A stretch of 64,000 bases of DNA from Macrotrachela quadricornifera (Eukaryota; Rotifera; Eurotatoria; Philodinida; Philodinidae), in NCBI GenBank assembly GCA_022393335.1, contig JAJEKB010020311.1:1-64000 (forward strand), given 5' to 3'. This document shows, piece by piece, positions 46,122-59,482 of this stretch. The translations under genes were made by a program, and so were the position numbers. The notes under the pieces are model-generated. The model saw nothing but the letters and a program-made list of their open reading frames with translations, was not told the origin of the DNA and searched no databases. Numbering within the stretch: position 1 is the stretch's first letter; each line of letters begins with the position of its first letter.

Positions 46122-49100
46122 CTGATGGTCCTTTATATTCACCACCACAAACTAACATGATTTTTTTTTTATTTAAAAATATATTTTTTATTGTTGAAAC
46201 ATTAAATAAAAGAAATTGGTGTCTTTCTTAGAGTCTTATTAACTGATATTCAGTGGTTTTCATGTCTCTTTATTCATAGAAAATCGCAGTCTACATATAC
46301 GATGGATAGTCGATTAGCGGTGGAAATATCCATAGAAAATAATAAGGGAAAAATCCATTGAACAATACATATGAGAAGATAGCACATGGAGGAAGAGGAA
46401 AACATATATGATATATATGAATGGAAAACTCCACATATATGTGACGTGTGAAAGATGAAACGAATAAAGGAGAAGGAAAGGAAAATATCAAGTGAACGAG
46501 AAAGAAGAGAAAAGAAACAAGGACAATACGATATGATATACATGTAATGGATAAAGGAATGAATATCTTAATTATTCGCTTACAGTCTTGCTCATACATT
46601 TTTTTTTCTCATCGAAAACGCTTCCTTATTAACTAACAATTTAATACATTTGTGCACTATGTAATACATATCTATTCTGCAAAATATATCTTATTGAAAT
46701 AAAGAGCAATATCACGTTTGCTGTCAAAATATATATATTGGGTGAATCTTTTTTTTACGTCTAAAAACTCATCTTAATTGTGGTTATGGTAACTACAACG
46801 TATGTCAAAGAAGAATCAATAATGGCTTTCATAATTCAACTTTTTTTCTAATTCTTTATTTCGACACAGTAGTTTGTTGCAGCGTTTGTTTCAAAGCAAT
46901 AAGTAATAAAACAAAAAATTTACCTCTTAATTATGAGAAAATGTTTTCAGAAAGGTTATGAGTGTTGGTATAATATATTTTTTTCTTTTTTTTGCATCAA
47001 TCTATCTTATATTTCTGCGAGAATAAATTTTCTATCATAGAAAATTTGACTTACGCTGTTGCATATGATCTTCAAATTGGATGTTCGCCATTAAAAGTTT
47101 AAGAAATTAGACTTTCACTATTTGTTCATTTAAAGTTGATGTTAACTAACGAGCAAATAGTTTTTTAATCAACGAGTTCATTTATCACCGATTTTTGTAA
47201 AAAAAAATGAGCATTTATTTCTATTATTTTCTTCGATATTGTAACCTTCACCATTTCTTTCACTTTCGCTAACAGTTGAACAAATTAGAGTAATATAGTT
47301 GAACAAGAAACTAAGCTCTTCTTCGTTTAATTGTTGAAAAGAAAGAAGTTTTTGAGGAATTATGAGTATTTTCATCTTCAAAACATTTTTGTATTTTTTC
47401 AAATATTTTAACACTGAACAATATCTATTTAACGAAACATCTTTTCTAATCATTGATTATTTTTTATAGTTTCAGATTCATTGAAATTAAGATTAGTCAA
47501 ATTGAATAGGGTTAATTGTCAATCGCATCATTAAATATGAGAAGTTTATCGATGACTGTTATCAATCCAACAGATTATTAATCTATGATTAAAAAAGATA
47601 TTTTCTTTTTCACTCATACTGGTTGAAATCGGTAGATTCCCGTTTCGTCAAAAAATTAAAACGTAATGAACAAGAGTGTAATCAAATTGCCAATTGATAA
47701 GCTCAATTTTTCTAATTGATTTGAACTAGTGCCTTAAAAAGAAACTAATTGATTTTTCTCTACTAATAATGTGTAATTTTGGAAAAATTTGTATATATAT
47801 ATATATATATTTGAAATAAAAAGAGAAATGCATGATTACAAAATTTAGAAGAACGTTTTCAACAGCAAACACTAACATTAAGTGAATATTTGGAAAAGGG
47901 TATGCAATCAATCGGAAGAAAAAAATATTAATATTTTTTTCTTGTCTATATATTATTTTTTTCTCTTCATAATCTCTTATTTATGCATCTAAATGTGCTC
48001 TACAATAAATTTTTTTTGATAAATTTCTGTACAAATAAATACGAGCTATTCTTTACTAGCATGACGAAAGAACTTATAAAATGATGGAATCTATCCTTCA
48101 TTGACTAATTAGAAATTATCTTTTCGACGAAACGGGAATGGATAAAAAAAATATTTCGACGAAACAGGAAGATCAATTAAGCTTTCGACGAAGCGGGACC
48201 TAATCATTTAAATCGAAAGGATGAGCATAGTTTTATTCTCCGATAGTAGAAAATAATAAAAGTCAAAAATCTTGCTGAGTTTTTCCAACTTCAGAAAATT
48301 GTTGTTTTAATTTTACTATCAGAGAGTAGAACAAGAAGATCAGAGGATGTTCCTTGCGCAAGCAGTACCAAATGATAGATGATCTATATAAAATTTGCTT
48401 ATAAATGAAATGCACACTAGGTTCACAAATTCCTGAGAGATAACAGTCTTTAAAAAAATAATAGAACTGTGTATAGAAGATACTACACTTTTCGTTTATG
48501 TGTATTGTGCCTTATTGTAAAACATGGAAGAACAAAATCGATACTTTTGAAATGATTAAAAGCTAAAGTCTTTTTTATCCATAAAAGTTAATTACTTTAA
48601 ACGATAAATGAGAACGAATAAATGATACGATGCTTCAAATTCAACAGAAAAAATTATTTTTCATTATCAAGAAGTTATCTTAATAATGTATAATTTATAA
48701 CAGAAAGAAAGCTCATTAATAAAAACCAACTAAAATTATACAATAAACAACAAAAATGTGAAGATCTTTTGAAGATCATAATTTATTTCAAAATACACTA
48801 AAACCAAAAAATCAATAATCTGCATAAAAGGATAGCCGTTTCATGCAATGATGCCATAATGAACCTTTTCAAAATAAAACGTCCCTTATTCCTCTTCCCA
48901 ATCAGGAACCTTAATCAGTCGATAGAGCTTGTAAAGTTACACATATGGTCCAAATTTTACGCTGTAGCAAGTCTAATTTTTCGCTGAAAATTATATAGAG
49001 AGAAACATAGTAAAAAAAAACGGTAAATTCGCCGACATTTTACATTCTTGACCCTATTTCATGCCTTTTTCTTTGTTTCTGGCATTCTCAATCGATATGG

Positions 49101-50035
49101 CTTGAGAGGATTAGACGTATGATCCAAATTTTATTTTATGACAAGACTGTCTTCATACTGAACGTTAAAAATATAGGGGAAGAAAAGGCCAATTTTGCTC
49201 ATATTTCAGGTTTTTGACACTGTTGTACATCTTTTCCTTTATTTTAGAGGTTACTAATTAATAGATCACCTTGATTATGATGAACTTCATCTACCATTAT
49301 TGTTGTTGACAATCATAATGATAGTCAACGTATAGAAGAAGATAAAGGTAGTCACAGAATGACAAGGAACCGATCACATGATTGTAGCCAAGAATTTTCC
49401 AAGGGAGGCCCAACTTCGTAAGAAGGTCCACTATGGTGAAAAAAAAACAGTTTTCGCTGATGCAAAATTTTGCTCGATGTATCTCTCCAGAAAATTTTTG
49501 TTTCAAGCGAAGCCCTGGCCTCGTACTCCCCTTCTCTACTGGCTACAGTCCTAACTGATCACAAACCAGGTGATCGCATATAAAGAGAGAGAAGATTTCG
49601 AAAATACTATATTTCAACACTTTACTCTAGAATAATCAACAAGATATGAATCAGTAGAACAAGAGAGAACAATGAAACAATAGACAAAACTAAACAACAA
49701 AAATAAAACATATAATTTCTTCGAAATTTCTTTGGCAGTCCTTTTTAATAAGAAATTCAGACTATTTTAATGTATGCTTAATGTTCTGTTAAATAAAATA
49801 AAATTCGAAGTTTTTAATATCATATTTTTGAGTAGATTAATGTTCAAGAAAAAATATTTCCTTTGGTGTCTGGTCGTGATGATTACAGTTCCAAAATGCC
49901 TTAAAAACTAATCACATATTTTTCGAACAGTTCTTCACAAAATTGTCAATAAAATTAGAAATTATATTTCATGTGTTCCAATTAAAAACGTTTTGTTTAA
50001 TCTTCTAATAATCATTCACAACATTTACATATATA
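46122..50035. other. Spacer with minor repeats and one unassigned frame
   Basis: Contents: an (AT)n run near 47793-47811; three TTTCGACGAARCGGGA units at 48122-48199 with an inverse copy at about 47637; and two diverged units of about 180 bp starting near 48905 and 49088 (shared TGGTCCAAATTTTA or TGATCCAAATTTTA). A minus-strand frame at 47178-47453 (91 residues, ATG, LNEEELSFLFNYITLI) looks moderately coding but has no recognised domain and no clear splice partners. Confidence 0.4.
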
Positions 50036-50960
50036 CTTAGGTCTGACCAAAAGTTCTGGCAACATTAAATGAAAATATAAAGATTTGGAGATATTTTTAA
50101 TTTAATTTTATTAAATATTGAGGATAGTTGCCATGATTATTTATACCAAGTTCGATCCTTTCTAACAAGTTGTTAAAAGGTTTTTTGAAGCCTTTTTCGA
50201 AAAAATTTTTAGGTAACTTGGATACTGCATGGACTTATCATGTCTCGTTTATTTAATCAATTAAACTACGTTCGATAGAATTTGTTTGCCGAAAACTACA
50301 TAGTATCAGGCCTGACGAATATGGTAGATGTAACATTATATTGACGCCTTCCTTTATCATACAGTTAATAACATTGGATAAATATGAATTCAACGATGAT
50401 TGTCAAGGAATTTTCTATATTTTGAAGCTGACATCTCTGTTTGTTTCCATATTTCACTAATAAAAGGCTTCGGACAATTATCAATATAATATTTGTGACC
50501 TACAGTCTTGCCTTTATCTACACTATGTATAAAAACAGGACTATTTGATTTAAAGATATATCAAACGAAGTTATGGTTAAAATTTGTCTTCATGAACAAT
50601 AGCCTTTGACGACGAATCTTCATTTTGCCAGCTAGCATCAGATGACTTATGACTAACCTATATATAATAAATCCATATCCCATCACTAGTAATGCTAGAA
50701 CACAACTGACATAATCGAACAAAATTTCACTAAATTTCTAAAAGAAATCAAATATGATTCGTTCATGCGGTATCCAAGATACCTAAAATTTTTTTCGAAA
50801 AAGACTCCAAAAAAAACTTTTAACAAATTGCTAGAAAGAATCGGGCTTGGTATAAATAATCATGGCAACTATCCTCAACATTTGATAAAATAAAATTAAA
50901 AATATCTCCACATCTTTATATTTTTATTTAATGTTGCCAGAACTTTTGGTCAGACCTAAG
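50036..50960 (-). mobile_element. Degenerate mariner with about 205-bp terminal inverted repeats
   Basis: Arms 50036-about 50243 and about 50752-50960 are inverted copies at roughly 90% identity, starting CTTAGGTCTGACCAAAAG, and TA flanks both ends (50034-50035, 50961-50962). The minus strand between them retains scraps of a mariner transposase in shifting frames: GDGIWIYY near the first catalytic Asp region, DKGKTVGHKYYIDNC, and GVNIMLHLPYSSGL corresponding to the usual HPPYSPDL. The element is short (925 bp) and riddled with stops, so it is an internally deleted relic. Confidence 0.8.
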
Positions 50961-51274
50961 TATATACATAATGTTTGAAAATTTTCCGAATACTTTACGA
51001 TGGGTATAAATACGAATGAAAATGCTCTTATTCCTAGCACTGACTGACTATAGAACATGTACAATTCTCAGTTCAGATGTCATCATTAGCATAAAATTAC
51101 TTATTATCACAAGCTAATTAACAAATAATCGGATAATTTTCATATATATTTTATTTTTATATGAGATACAATTGCTAATAATCGACATTTCTCTGTATCT
51201 TATTAATATTATTACTGAAATACAACATTTATTATGCTTTTCAGTTTATTGAACAAATCAGAACAAAATTTCAT

Positions 51275-53542
51275 TTACAACGAAGGAAAGTAAAGATAGA
51301 AATCTTTTGAATGTACCAATGGTATTATTATAATTAGTTGTTGCATTTTCGAACAATTGCGACGCGTTTCTTCTCTTGTAAAGTTGTTTGTTACTTTTCT
51401 TAAGTTATTATAAATAACTCCTAATTTGGTTAGACATGGTACATACGTCTTTCTTTCATTTAAAAATTGCTCCAAATAATCAATATTTGCACACAACATA
51501 TCAAGATAAGTAAGATGAGGAAATTCAGCGATTGAATTTGTTTGATTATTGTCAGGTAAAAATGTGTCCAGATTGCATAATGATTGTGATGTAAGATTTA
51601 GAACACGAAAATTCTTTAATAATGGAAAAGATTTAGCAACCCGAACGAAGAATTCATGGTTGAATGAAACAATGTCTTGTACAAGTAAATACGAAACATA
51701 ACAGAATATAATATTTGGAAATATATTCCCAATATCTTCGAGATGATCAAATGCAAAAGGAAGCAAAAAAATAGAACATACAATTTGTGCATCATCAATA
51801 TAATTGACAATACTAACCACATGTTGTCGTCCGATATTTGCGAAAGTTTGTTGAATATTTTTGTCAGATATTTGATGAAATAAATTAACAGTATCGCTAT
51901 AAGTACAAATGTAAAAAGTAAATGAATGAAGTTGTGGCATATAAACAAGAATTTCATTTTGAAGATAAGTATGATCAATGAATGTATTTAGATTTTCTAT
52001 ACGAAGATACAAAATTAATTCTTCCAAATATGGCATACGACGAAGAAGACGTAAAATTCTATTATCATATCTGTCAAGTTTTAAATAACATTTTAATGAA
52101 AATCATTTTAATTTAGCTAAATAATCCTACATAAAAAAGAATATGTATAAATAAATACATATATTAATTGAGCTATCTAAGCCATACGTACAATTACCTG
52201 ACAGACTGTTATATTAAGTCCTTTTTTATTTTCTCTGAAATAGATATTATCTAATTATGATCACAAATGACAATTAAGTAGATTTCGTTTAAAACCTCAG
52301 AACATAAAAAAACAATAACTAATGAGAAAATAATTTATAACTTTCAGACAAAATTCCAATCTTATATTTATGAACAAAAAGATTGTTACTATACAAGAGA
52401 ATTCATTCTACTCATTGTTTATTAATTTATTTTACTTTGGTTGAAAGATAGAAATGTTGAGAATACAAGTTTATGGAAAGGAAAATCTTCCTCGCCCTCA
52501 TCTCTTACTCCTCCGTGTCATTCTCTCCTTTCGACTCTTTTGTTTTCGATCTTTTTCTTTTCGACCAAAGTAAGGTTAACCAATCAATCATTCAATTTTT
52601 TTTCTCTAAATATTTCTAGAAAATATCAAAAATGGTAATTAGCTTTATCTCATGATTGATATTATTTATGCAAAAACTTACCATGTTGTGAACAATTGTT
52701 GAAGATTCATCTATGAAATAAATTCTTACAATAAGTGATGTTAATTGTTTGAGTCGACCATCAAGTAAATAAAGACAATCATCAAATGTTTCTACATTGA
52801 TACATAAATGAGTAAGAGTCGAACAGAAAAAAGTATCGGATGGTAAATCACTAAGTGATAAGCCTGGATATGATGGAAATTCATAAAATGGAATAGAATA
52901 TGGTGTAATAGGAGATGACGGAATGAATGTTTCAATAATATTCAAATGTTTTAAATTTTTAAAGAAATTCAAAATATAAGCATAAACATTTTTAGTATAG
53001 TTTTTCGACGATCTACTAATACTGTTTTCATTATTAGGTACAAGAATAAGATCTGTAATTTGTTGTTGAAAGATATATCCAAGAGATGATTCATCTAAAA
53101 AAAACCAATGACATGGCTTTTTTTTAGTCTATCCTATTTAATATCACTTTCTTTCGTTATTACACTTACTTGTAAGATAATGCGAAAGGACTTCTTCATT
53201 AAAATCAAAAAGTTCGAGTTTAGTTAGATTTGCATAGTCGGTTGTAAGAAGAATACGTTCCATCAAAACTAGTTTAAGAATAAAATATTTCACATTGTCA
53301 CGAATTGTTGGTAATATATTGATGCAAAAGTGATCAAGTTTGAAGTGATGAATTAAAGAAATATTATCAATAGATACAAAATTCAGTATGTTACTAAAGA
53401 TTTTTTCTTGTGCTAGAATGTTAAATCATTTATTATTAATGTTCAATAAAAAAGAAAGAACATCAATATTGTTCAATTTCTTCAAAATCATAAGTAATAT
53501 CTCGTCAGGTAGATCCAAAAGATGAACATTATATCGATTCAT
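51275..53542 (-). pseudogene. F-box protein gene, three exons recovered, one in-frame TGA and a missing segment
   Basis: Exon 1 53542-53170 starts MNRYNVHLLDLPDEILLMIL, an F-box at residues 8-45, and has TGA at 53428-53426 (codon 39) after LLNINNK; related rotifer proteins I recall have Arg there, so CGA to TGA is likely. Donor GTAAGT, 75-bp intron. Exon 2 53094-52682 (IFQQQITDLILVPN ... LTSLIVRIYF) ends at ATG|GTAAGT. Exon 3 52070-51275 follows a TTGACAG acceptor and encodes the long C-terminal part (RILRLLRRMPYLEELILYL ... REETRRNCSKMQQLIIIIPL) to TAA. The phases of exons 2 and 3 do not match, and the usual roughly 20-residue LPNLKCFSL-type segment between them is absent from the 611-bp gap. 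Coding is otherwise well kept, so loss of function is recent, or an unseen small exon exists. Confidence 0.7.
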
Positions 53543-55333
53543 ATTTTATTTTGATTTCGACGCTTTTTTTGGAAGATAAATTTATATATGCATACGTATA
53601 TGTTTATATCTATTGTTCATTTATGACCGCTTTTCTGATTGGATGAATTTATTGAAAAAATTGAAACATCGATGCATTATTTGAAATGAATCAGTCGTCG
53701 AATATTGTTTTTATGTTTAGTCGATTATTCATATTTGCACAGCGATTTTATGCTGTTCTTCAACACGAAAACGAAAGAAGATATGACACAATTTAAAGTG
53801 ATACAAAAAACAAATTGAATTGAACTCATGTAATATCTGTTTTATAGTCTTCTATATTTAAAATAAAGAAGAAAATTAATAGAGAAACAAGATGCAAAAA
53901 TCATATATTAGCATTCTCAACGATCAAATGTAAGAAATAGTGGAAAAGAATTTTCATATTTTCTTATGAATTATGGCATCTTTGAAAAACTGAAATAATT
54001 TGATCCAAAATGTTATACACTATTCATCACATTTATTACATCTAGTTCTACTTCTTTTACGTAGAATTTCGATTTTTGTGGTGTGATTTCAACATATCAT
54101 ATTCAATTATTATATTAAGTATGTAATAAGGATGTTTCAGAACTGCCCGACAATGTACACGATACGAAATAAACAAAACTTTTGTAAGGTGTACGGAAAG
54201 TAAAAATAAAGTAAAAAAATTTTTTTTTAAATTTTGATACACCATTCGATAGAGAATTTCAAGGCGGTCAAGAATATGTGTGCCCTGAATTTTTCTGAAC
54301 CTTTTTTCCGGTTAAAAATTGAAAAAACTGGGAAGATGTTGAAATTCGATAATTTCGCAACTTTTCATAGATTCCTCTTTTTTTAAAAATATGTTACGAG
54401 ACAGAATCTTCTAACTTAGTTTTTCTGATTTGTCATCGAAAACTGAATAAGAAGCTGGTTTTAAACCATTTTTAGACTAAAGTATTGACTCACATAATAG
54501 TTTGTCAAAACCGATGCTCAAAAATCTGAAATTCATTTTGTAAATCTATCAGAGATTTTATTAAAAATGTTAGAGGCAATATTTTTACATGGTTAGATCG
54601 GTTAGGTTTGTAGCTACAAATCTATGAAGAACTTTTTCAAAAATTCTTTTACATTGCTGAGAAAAGCCGATTTTATTGAGAATGCCTGAAAATCCACCAG
54701 GTGATTTTTTTCTCATTTTCTTTTATTCTCTCTGAAGATATTCAAAATATACTCAAATAGGTTAAAATTGATATCCAATCCAACAGGCACACTTCAACGC
54801 TCTTTAGAGATTTTCTGAAAGATCTTCAGGAGGCTTCTGAAAGACCTGGTTTTCTATCATCGACTCGCCCGAAAAAGATATCTAGAGAGAGAGGTTATCG
54901 ATTATGCTGAATGCATTGATAATATTTGTTTTTGTTTTAAAGCGATTCCACCATTCTATTGCGACTTTTTGACATCTAATATCCTCACCATACGACCAAT
55001 ATACCCAATGGTACATTCTCAAAAGAGATACAATTTCTTTTTAGCACATAATTAGCGCTAAATAAGTTATAAAATAATTTTGTTGACTCATTTATTAGAC
55101 TAATTGTTTGCTATTGTTATAGCTATTTCATTTGGTTACAGCTATTTAAAGTTTTTTTTAGCTATTTAAAATTGCATTAGCTACTTAATTATATAGTAGC
55201 TATCTAGTGATCTGGAGCTATTTTAGTTTGCCATAGCTAGTTAACGATTTGCACGACTATTTAATCGTTTACATGGCTATTTAAAAGAATTATAGCTATT
55301 TATACATTTTATCGCTAATTCGAAATTGTTGTA
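53543..55333. other. Spacer with a small AGCTATTTAA minisatellite
   Basis: No gene recognised between the F-box relic and the mariner. From about 55110 to 55320 the motif TAGCTATTTAAA recurs about every 25-30 bp in eight or so diverged copies, right up to the mariner insertion site. Confidence 0.5.
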
Positions 55334-56575
55334 TTAGGTTGGCAACTAAGTCTTTGCGTTTTTTTCAAAAATTTTAATTTTATTTTTCAACTTCAAAAGT
55401 ACAACTAGCTTTCAGTTATATATGTACCACTAGTATCTATGACTTGTCGCCAACGTTCTGGTAAAGACAGGATCCCGCGTTCGTAGAAGTCCTTGGATTT
55501 TTGATCAAAGAAGTTGGCGATATCCATTTTTAGGTCGTTCTCGTTGTCGAATTTTTTCTCAGTCAAATAACGAGAGAGAGAACGAAAAAAATGGTAGTCC
55601 GTTGGAGCCAAGTCAGAAGAATAAGGTGGATGAGGAATGGTAATCCATCCGAGTTTCAATAATTTTTCACAGGTCGACTTTGCAACATGTGGTCTTGCAT
55701 TATCATGCAAATAGTAAATTCGATCCTGCTTTCCCTTGAGTTTTTCGCCAATCCGATCCAATTGTTGACAGTGGAGATCAGCAGTGATGGTGCAATCCTT
55801 TGGTAGAACTTCCCAGTGAATAATCCTATTGACACCTCACCAGACGCTCAGCATCACCTTCTTGGGGTGTAGGTCAGCCTTAGGTGTTGCTACGCCTGTT
55901 TGACCAGGACTTAGCCATTGGCGTCTATGCGTGTAGTTAACATACAATACCCACTTCTCATCACCAGTGATAAGATTGCGGAGCCATTGATAGTTACGGT
56001 GAGATGTGATTAAATCCATACATGCATCAACCCTGTATTGCAGCTGATATAGTGATAATTCATAGGGCATCCAAACTCCATATCTCCATGTTTTGCCTAA
56101 TCCGTGCAAATGTTTTTCCACCGCAGTATGGGAGTACCCAAGCTGTTCTGCTAAACACCGTGAAGTCAGTCGAGGATCTTGTTCGATAAGCTGCTGTAAG
56201 AGGTCCACATCCACCTCCAGTGGTCTACCGGGTCGAGGTAAATCGTCGAGTTCTAAGTTACCATTCTTAAACCGATTGAACCAATGTTGTGCCATACGAA
56301 TAGAGAGTACATCCCCACCCATCGTGCTGCAAATGTTGTTGGCTGCTTCTGTTGCTTTATGACCCAGACGGAATTCATGAAGCAAAAGTATATGAATTTC
56401 TCTACGAGAAAGATTCATTTTCTGTTCGTGGTCAGCGTACATATCGATGACTTTATTATCGTTCGAAAGATATTCACACTCCCTTTATATACCCCTAGTA
56501 TGGAAACTTCTTGAACTTTCTCGAATGTTCTAGAACAATTTTAAAAAAAACACAAAGACTTAGTTGCCAACCTAA
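55334..56575 (-). mobile_element. Mariner-family transposon, essentially full length (1242 bp)
   Basis: Terminal inverted repeats begin TTAGGTTGGCAACTAAGTCT at each end (about 28-35 bp, one or two mismatches) and TA target duplications lie at 55332-55333 and 56576-56577. One transposase frame fills the element on the minus strand. Both ends appear intact, and a single stop breaks the transposase. Confidence 0.95.
55405..56442 (-). pseudogene. Mariner transposase (DD34D), one in-frame TGA
   Basis: ATG 56442-56440 to the stop after GTYITES at 55405; about 345 codons, the usual mariner length. N-terminal HTH regions (residues 1-110, including RLGHKATEAANNI and LPRPGRP) precede the catalytic core: LITGDEKW, YLHDNARPHV and LAPTDYHFF, with 34 residues between the last two aspartates. 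The conserved WVPHEL-like hinge reads WMPYEL. TGA at 55839-55837 follows LSVW where the family has a second Trp (VWW), so a TGG to TGA change is the likely lesion. Everything else is in frame, indicating very recent inactivation. YSPDLAP is YSSDLAP here. Confidence 0.93.
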
Positions 56576-56704
56576 TAGAATATAAAAATCAAAATTTGAT
56601 CGATTTTTTTTAGAAACTTCATCGTCGCAGCCTTTTCTTAGGACTAATACAAATCCATTGCAATCCTTCCTGGATGAGAGCTTAAAAGCTGCTCTTCAAA
56701 AATA

Positions 56705-59482
56705 CCCAAGCAGTCAGAAAAGTCAATTTGATGCGTTTTAACAACCATTTTATGCGTCATCTATGAACGCGTTTTACACAGTCAAAAATGTCCGAAATTT
56801 GGCGTTTTAACAATCACAAATTTTCTAACTTTTACACGGTTAAAATGAAAGTATAGATAAACGTTCAAACACGTTAGTGAATGAAATGCATCAGAACGTA
56901 TACATCATAACGGATTAAAACGCGCAATCTCGGACATTATTGACTGTGTACAACCCGTTGAAGAATCATATAATAGCATACGAGTATTTGTAAAAAACAA
57001 AATCACTCACAATCATCACCAAATCGAGAGCTAATATCATAGGTAGATAGAGCTCACCGAGCTGATTCTAAATGAGACACACTATGACCCAAATAGTTCT
57101 AAAACAGGGAAGATTTCCAGTAAATATTGTTTTTTTTCAACCTAAGATCATCCACAACCGCCAATATCTCTGCACTAGTCGATAGCTCGAATCGAGTTAG
57201 GTATATGTCCAAAATATTAGATTTTTATCATGTAGTCAAAAAAGAAATAGCAAGGACATATTCTCTCTATTTTTAGCCTTTTGAAAAGATCCATGCCATA
57301 TGAAAGATATGGAAACTATGTTTTTAATATTTCTTCTTTGATTGCACGATAAAAATCTAATATTTTGGACATATACCTAACTCGATTCGAGCTATCGACT
57401 AGTGCAGAGATATTGGCGGTTGTGGATGATCTTAGGTTGAAAAAAAACAATATTTACTGGAAATCTTCCCTGTTTTAGAACTATTTGGGTCATAGTGTGT
57501 CTCATTTAGAATCAGCTCGGTGAGCTCTATCTACCTATGATATTAGCACTTGATTTGGAATGATTGTAGGTGATATCGTTTTTTAACAGATACCCCTAGT
57601 GTACTGTACGCGCTACTAGTCTCCCACGTTATGAAGGGCAATGAATCGAAGCTGTATAATACGTAGTTGGAACTGGTTGCGATATAAACCAAAAGCAAGG
57701 GAACTGAGCGAAAGTTCTGCATTTCAGCATAGTATAAGAATAATCTGAATTTATAATCAAGAACTTTCTGCTTGTTTTAAGTTTGTTAGCAACCTGTCTC
57801 ACGAATATGATAAGTCGAGTTCTTTCTCAAATAACTTTAGACGAAAATAAATCCTAAACACTTCATTAATCTTCGCTGACAACTATTGACGCTCAAGTAT
57901 TAGAGTTTTATTAAAGATAGACTTATGTGGAATGAACTCAAAGTATACTCGCCAGCAATATTGATGGCATACTTAAAATATTTTAAATTCTCAAACATAG
58001 CTTTAGTGTGTCGCAGGAGTACTCTGAAGAACGGAATCTTCTCTTTTTTGCTAGTTGATGGGTATCATAGCAGAATCTACATATAATAAAGCTATTCTTA
58101 ATCACTACTGAATTTTATAAAGTGAGAAAATGATAAACTTGTCTATACTGAAAAAAGAGATTTGAAATTTATCGAGAGAAACTACCATTCTGTTCATCTA
58201 TTAAGAACTTCCTATTTTTAATTCACGTACAACTAATTTCACTAACACATAAAATAAAAAATTTGATTTTGTTCATTCATACAAAACTTCTGTGCTTAGT
58301 TCATACTGGTCGATTATTATTAACATGCAGAAAGACAAAATTCAGTTTCGTTCATTTTCATAAAGTTTATTTTCATTTCATGCACGACTAATATATCAGC
58401 AAATAGAAATAAAATTTTAGATTTAAATTCATATGAAAAGCATTTTATTAGCATGCAGCAAGGAAAAATTTCATTTTAGTTATTTATATCAAAATTTCAA
58501 TATTTCGTTCATTCTAAGAAAAATTCCTAAGTGAACAAGAATAATAGTGTCTTGATGAACTTCTCATTGTGATAAAGCTCGAATAATGTATGTATGATGC
58601 AAGTACTGTAATTTAAAGTTGTTAAGACGAAGAAACAATGGAACAAAGAAACTGAGACAAAGAATGATGTGAGCACCAATCAAAAGAAAGGTGAAGGATA
58701 GATATATACGCGATGTCTATTGGCTAACAATCTCTATCTATTATAATTAAGACTGTAACTCTATTTTTACTTTTGTTTAAAGTAAAGAATAAAAATAAAT
58801 AAAATCTTTATATTTCTTAAATAAAGATAATTAAATTATAAAATCTTTATTCTTTATAAAATAAAAATAAAAAATCTTTATATTTATAAAATAAACATAC
58901 GTAAAAACTTTATTTTCAAAAATAAAGAATAAAGATAGATTTCTTTGTATTTTAGGTAAATAGACAAATAATATAATAATAGCATATACAAATGAATATT
59001 CCTTATTTTTCGACATCATTTGGATGTGTGATAGTATCAAAAGATGAGGGCGACACATGATAAAATATAGGTCAAAAAATTTTTTTGTATATAACTGGCT
59101 GCGCCTAAATAATGTTCATTTAACTACTGTTCAACTGGTTCTCGTAGTACGACTTCCTCTTTTACACGAATATGATATAAATAAGTTATAATAAGCCACT
59201 ACCTACTCTTAATTTTATCTGTCTTAACTGATTAAAATGGGTGTATGTCGATGTCAAAATGCGTTCGATTGTCTGGTTTTTCTATTAAATACGTTAAAAC
59301 ATGTTACTTGCTCCTAATATGTTCTTTCAAGCCGTTAAAATGCATCAATGAAAAGTTAAACGCGTTGAAAACCGTTTATTTCTTTCGTTTACCTAGTTAA
59401 CGAGTTATGAACCGTCGTTTTCTTCTATTTATTACCTCTGATGCGTCGAAATGGCGTTTTAGCGTTTTTCTGTCTGCATGGG
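56705..59482. mobile_element. Possible 2.8-kb TA-flanked element with GCGTTTTAAC subterminal motifs
   Basis: The left end CCCAAGCAGTCAGAAAA and the right end (inverse of CCCATGCAGACAGAAAAA) match over about 18 bp, and TA lies on both outer sides (56703-56704, 59483-59484). Inside each end, GCGTTTTAAC and ACGCGTTTTA words recur. A 40-bp inverted pair lies at 56773-56812 and 56921-56960, and the foldback 57009-57568 lies within. No transposase frame is seen. The two ends could also belong to two separate elements. Confidence 0.5.
57009..57568. repeat. Foldback: inverted repeat with about 241-bp arms and 77-bp loop
   Basis: Arms 57009-57250 and 57328-57568 are near-identical inverted copies (for example GGTAGATAGAGCTCACCGAG against its complement near 57515-57534). 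The outermost and innermost 20 bp are more diverged. There is no coding frame. A transcript would form a long hairpin. Confidence 0.92.
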
